A program made the translations under genes and the position numbers. DNA of 5,615 nt, from positions 1-5,615 of the forward strand of contig CAJQOF010000010.1 in NCBI GenBank assembly GCA_905479855.1, given 5' to 3'. Below, in pieces: positions 4,803 to 5,615 of the stretch. Within the stretch, counting starts at the first letter, position 1; the number at the start of each line of letters is the position of its first letter. The notes beneath the pieces were generated by a model. The model was not told the origin of the DNA. It saw nothing but the letters and a program-made list of their open reading frames with translations, and did not search any database. The DNA is from an uncultured Cytophagales bacterium. Its GTDB lineage: Bacteria; Bacteroidota; Bacteroidia; Cytophagales; Amoebophilaceae.

Positions 4803-5615
4803 ATGGAGCCTCTTTTTCACCTCTTCACCGGCACAGCCTCAGAAGCCCTAGCGCACAAAATTTCCGTGCATTGTGGCTATCCTCTTGGCAAAGTGCAACT
4901 TCAACGCTTTACCGATGGAGAATTACGTCCCCTGCTGAACAGAAACGTCCAAGATGCGCACGTTTGTCTTATCCAAGCCACCCACCCACCTGCCGAGCAT
5001 ATGATGGAGCTGCTGCTTACCATTGATGCGGCCAAACAAGCGGGAGCACGTTGCGTTACGGTGGTTGTTCCTTATCTCGGTTACATGCGGCAAGACGCTC
5101 TCCACCATCCTGGCGGCCCCATTGGCGCTAGGCTACAAGCCAACCTCTTGGCGGCGGCTGGCGCAGATCGGCTGATGACGTGTGATTTGCATGCGCAGCA
5201 TATCATGGGCTTTTTCACCTTTCCGGTTGAGCAGCTTTCTAGCCTACCAGTCTTTGTCCCCTATATAACCCACCTGAAATTGCCCCGCCTCACATTCGTA
5301 GCGCCAGACAGAGGCGGTGTAGCAAGGGCCCAGCGGTATGCCACGCATTTCGATGCACCGTTGCTGCTTTGTACCAAACAGAAACAACAGCCCCAGGGGG
5401 TAATGACCGTAGCGGTACAAGGCGATGTTGAGGGCATGGATGCTGTAATCATTGACGATATTGTGGATACAGGGGGCACAATCTGCCAAGCTGCGGCACA
5501 GCTGAAAGCCGAGGGTGCGCGCACTGTGCGGACGTGTTGTACCCATCCTCTTCTTTCTGGCGATGCCTATCAGCGCTTGGAGGCTTCTGTTCTGGAGGAG
5601 GTGGTTGTTACGGAT
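4803..5615 (+). CDS. prs: Ribose-phosphate pyrophosphokinase (PRPP synthetase), partial at the right edge
   Basis: Transfers pyrophosphate from ATP to ribose 5-phosphate to make PRPP for purine, pyrimidine, NAD, histidine and tryptophan synthesis; cytosolic. The first 271 residues are present and open to the window edge; the family is about 310-320 long, so about 40-50 residues are missing. Visible motifs are HLFTG at the start, FTDGE (36-40, ATP binding), RQD (96-98), DLHAQHIMGFF (128-138, catalytic His130), APDRGG-x-x-RA (167-176) and the PRPP loop DDIVDTGGT (218-226). VFVPYITHLKLPRLTF (150-165) resembles Bacteroidetes enzymes. Two normally conserved sites differ: the Arg after RQD is Ala99, and the catalytic flexible loop has K-Q-K (192-194) instead of K-x-R. 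It begins 10 bp after the polX stop and is probably co-transcribed; GGTAGGT before the ATG is the only Shine-Dalgarno-like stretch in the window. Family assignment is secure; full activity is uncertain. Confidence 0.93.
   Translation, partial: MEPLFHLFTGTASEALAHKISVHCGYPLGKVQLQRFTDGELRPLLNRNVQDAHVCLIQATHPPAEHMMELLLTIDAAKQAGARCVTVVVPYLGYMRQDALHHPGGPIGARLQANLLAAAGADRLMTCDLHAQHIMGFFTFPVEQLSSLPVFVPYITHLKLPRLTFVAPDRGGVARAQRYATHFDAPLLLCTKQKQQPQGVMTVAVQGDVEGMDAVIIDDIVDTGGTICQAAAQLKAEGARTVRTCCTHPLLSGDAYQRLEASVLEEVVVTD

Noticed and set aside
4793..5026. A 77-residue frame starting at the ATG at 4793.
   Set aside because: It is a shadow of prs in another frame; the frame from 4803 gives unmistakable PRPP synthetase motifs throughout.
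5244..5546. Minus-strand frames opposite prs (5244-5546 and 5261-5524).
   Set aside because: They lie antisense to conserved prs motifs and encode no recognisable protein.
1..5615. CRISPR arrays, tRNA or rRNA genes, and terminal repeats of an insertion sequence.
   Set aside because: I found no regularly spaced repeats, no tRNA-like cloverleaf and no matched ends flanking the Rpn-family gene.

Overview
This window looks like chromosomal DNA of a member of the Bacteroidota (Bacteroidetes), of roughly middling GC content. Three things point there. The protein sequences of S6, S18, L9, the PolX/PHP protein and PRPP synthetase read like Bacteroidetes versions. Two promoters match the Bacteroidetes consensus TTG-N(about 19-23)-TAnnTTTG. 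Most genes lack a recognisable Shine-Dalgarno sequence. I do not try to name a genus. The divergent PRPP synthetase and the Rpn-type nuclease gene might suggest a fast-evolving or symbiotic lineage, but that is a guess.

Layout. On the minus strand, 1182 down to 92 holds the ribosomal protein operon rpsF-rpsR-rplI, with an ATGA overlap between rpsF and rpsR and 27 bp before rplI. Its promoter lies at 1212-1241. Everything else is on the plus strand. Family 1 uracil-DNA glycosylase (ung, 1278-1940) is transcribed divergently from the ribosomal operon. An Rpn-family PD-(D/E)XK nuclease or 'putative transposase' gene (2087-2980) follows with its own promoter. A PolX-like protein with a C-terminal PHP domain (3098-4792) is followed after 10 bp by a PRPP synthetase gene (prs, from 4803), which runs off the right edge. 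Bases 1-91, downstream of rplI, hold no supportable gene.

How the genes fit together. The ribosomal operon supplies small-subunit proteins S6 and S18, which bind next to each other, and large-subunit L9. Ung and PolX both belong to base-excision repair in general terms, but here the PolX polymerase site has lost its catalytic aspartates while the PHP phosphoesterase site is intact. It is therefore more likely a nuclease or phosphoesterase with DNA-binding helix-hairpin-helix segments than a polymerase. Prs makes PRPP for nucleotide and amino-acid synthesis and is probably co-transcribed with polX. The Rpn gene looks like an insertion between ung and polX.

I see no multi-gene undescribed system. 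The points most worth a second look are amino-acid substitutions at normally conserved active-site positions in PolX, Prs and Ung, and inverted repeats embedded in the two promoters.
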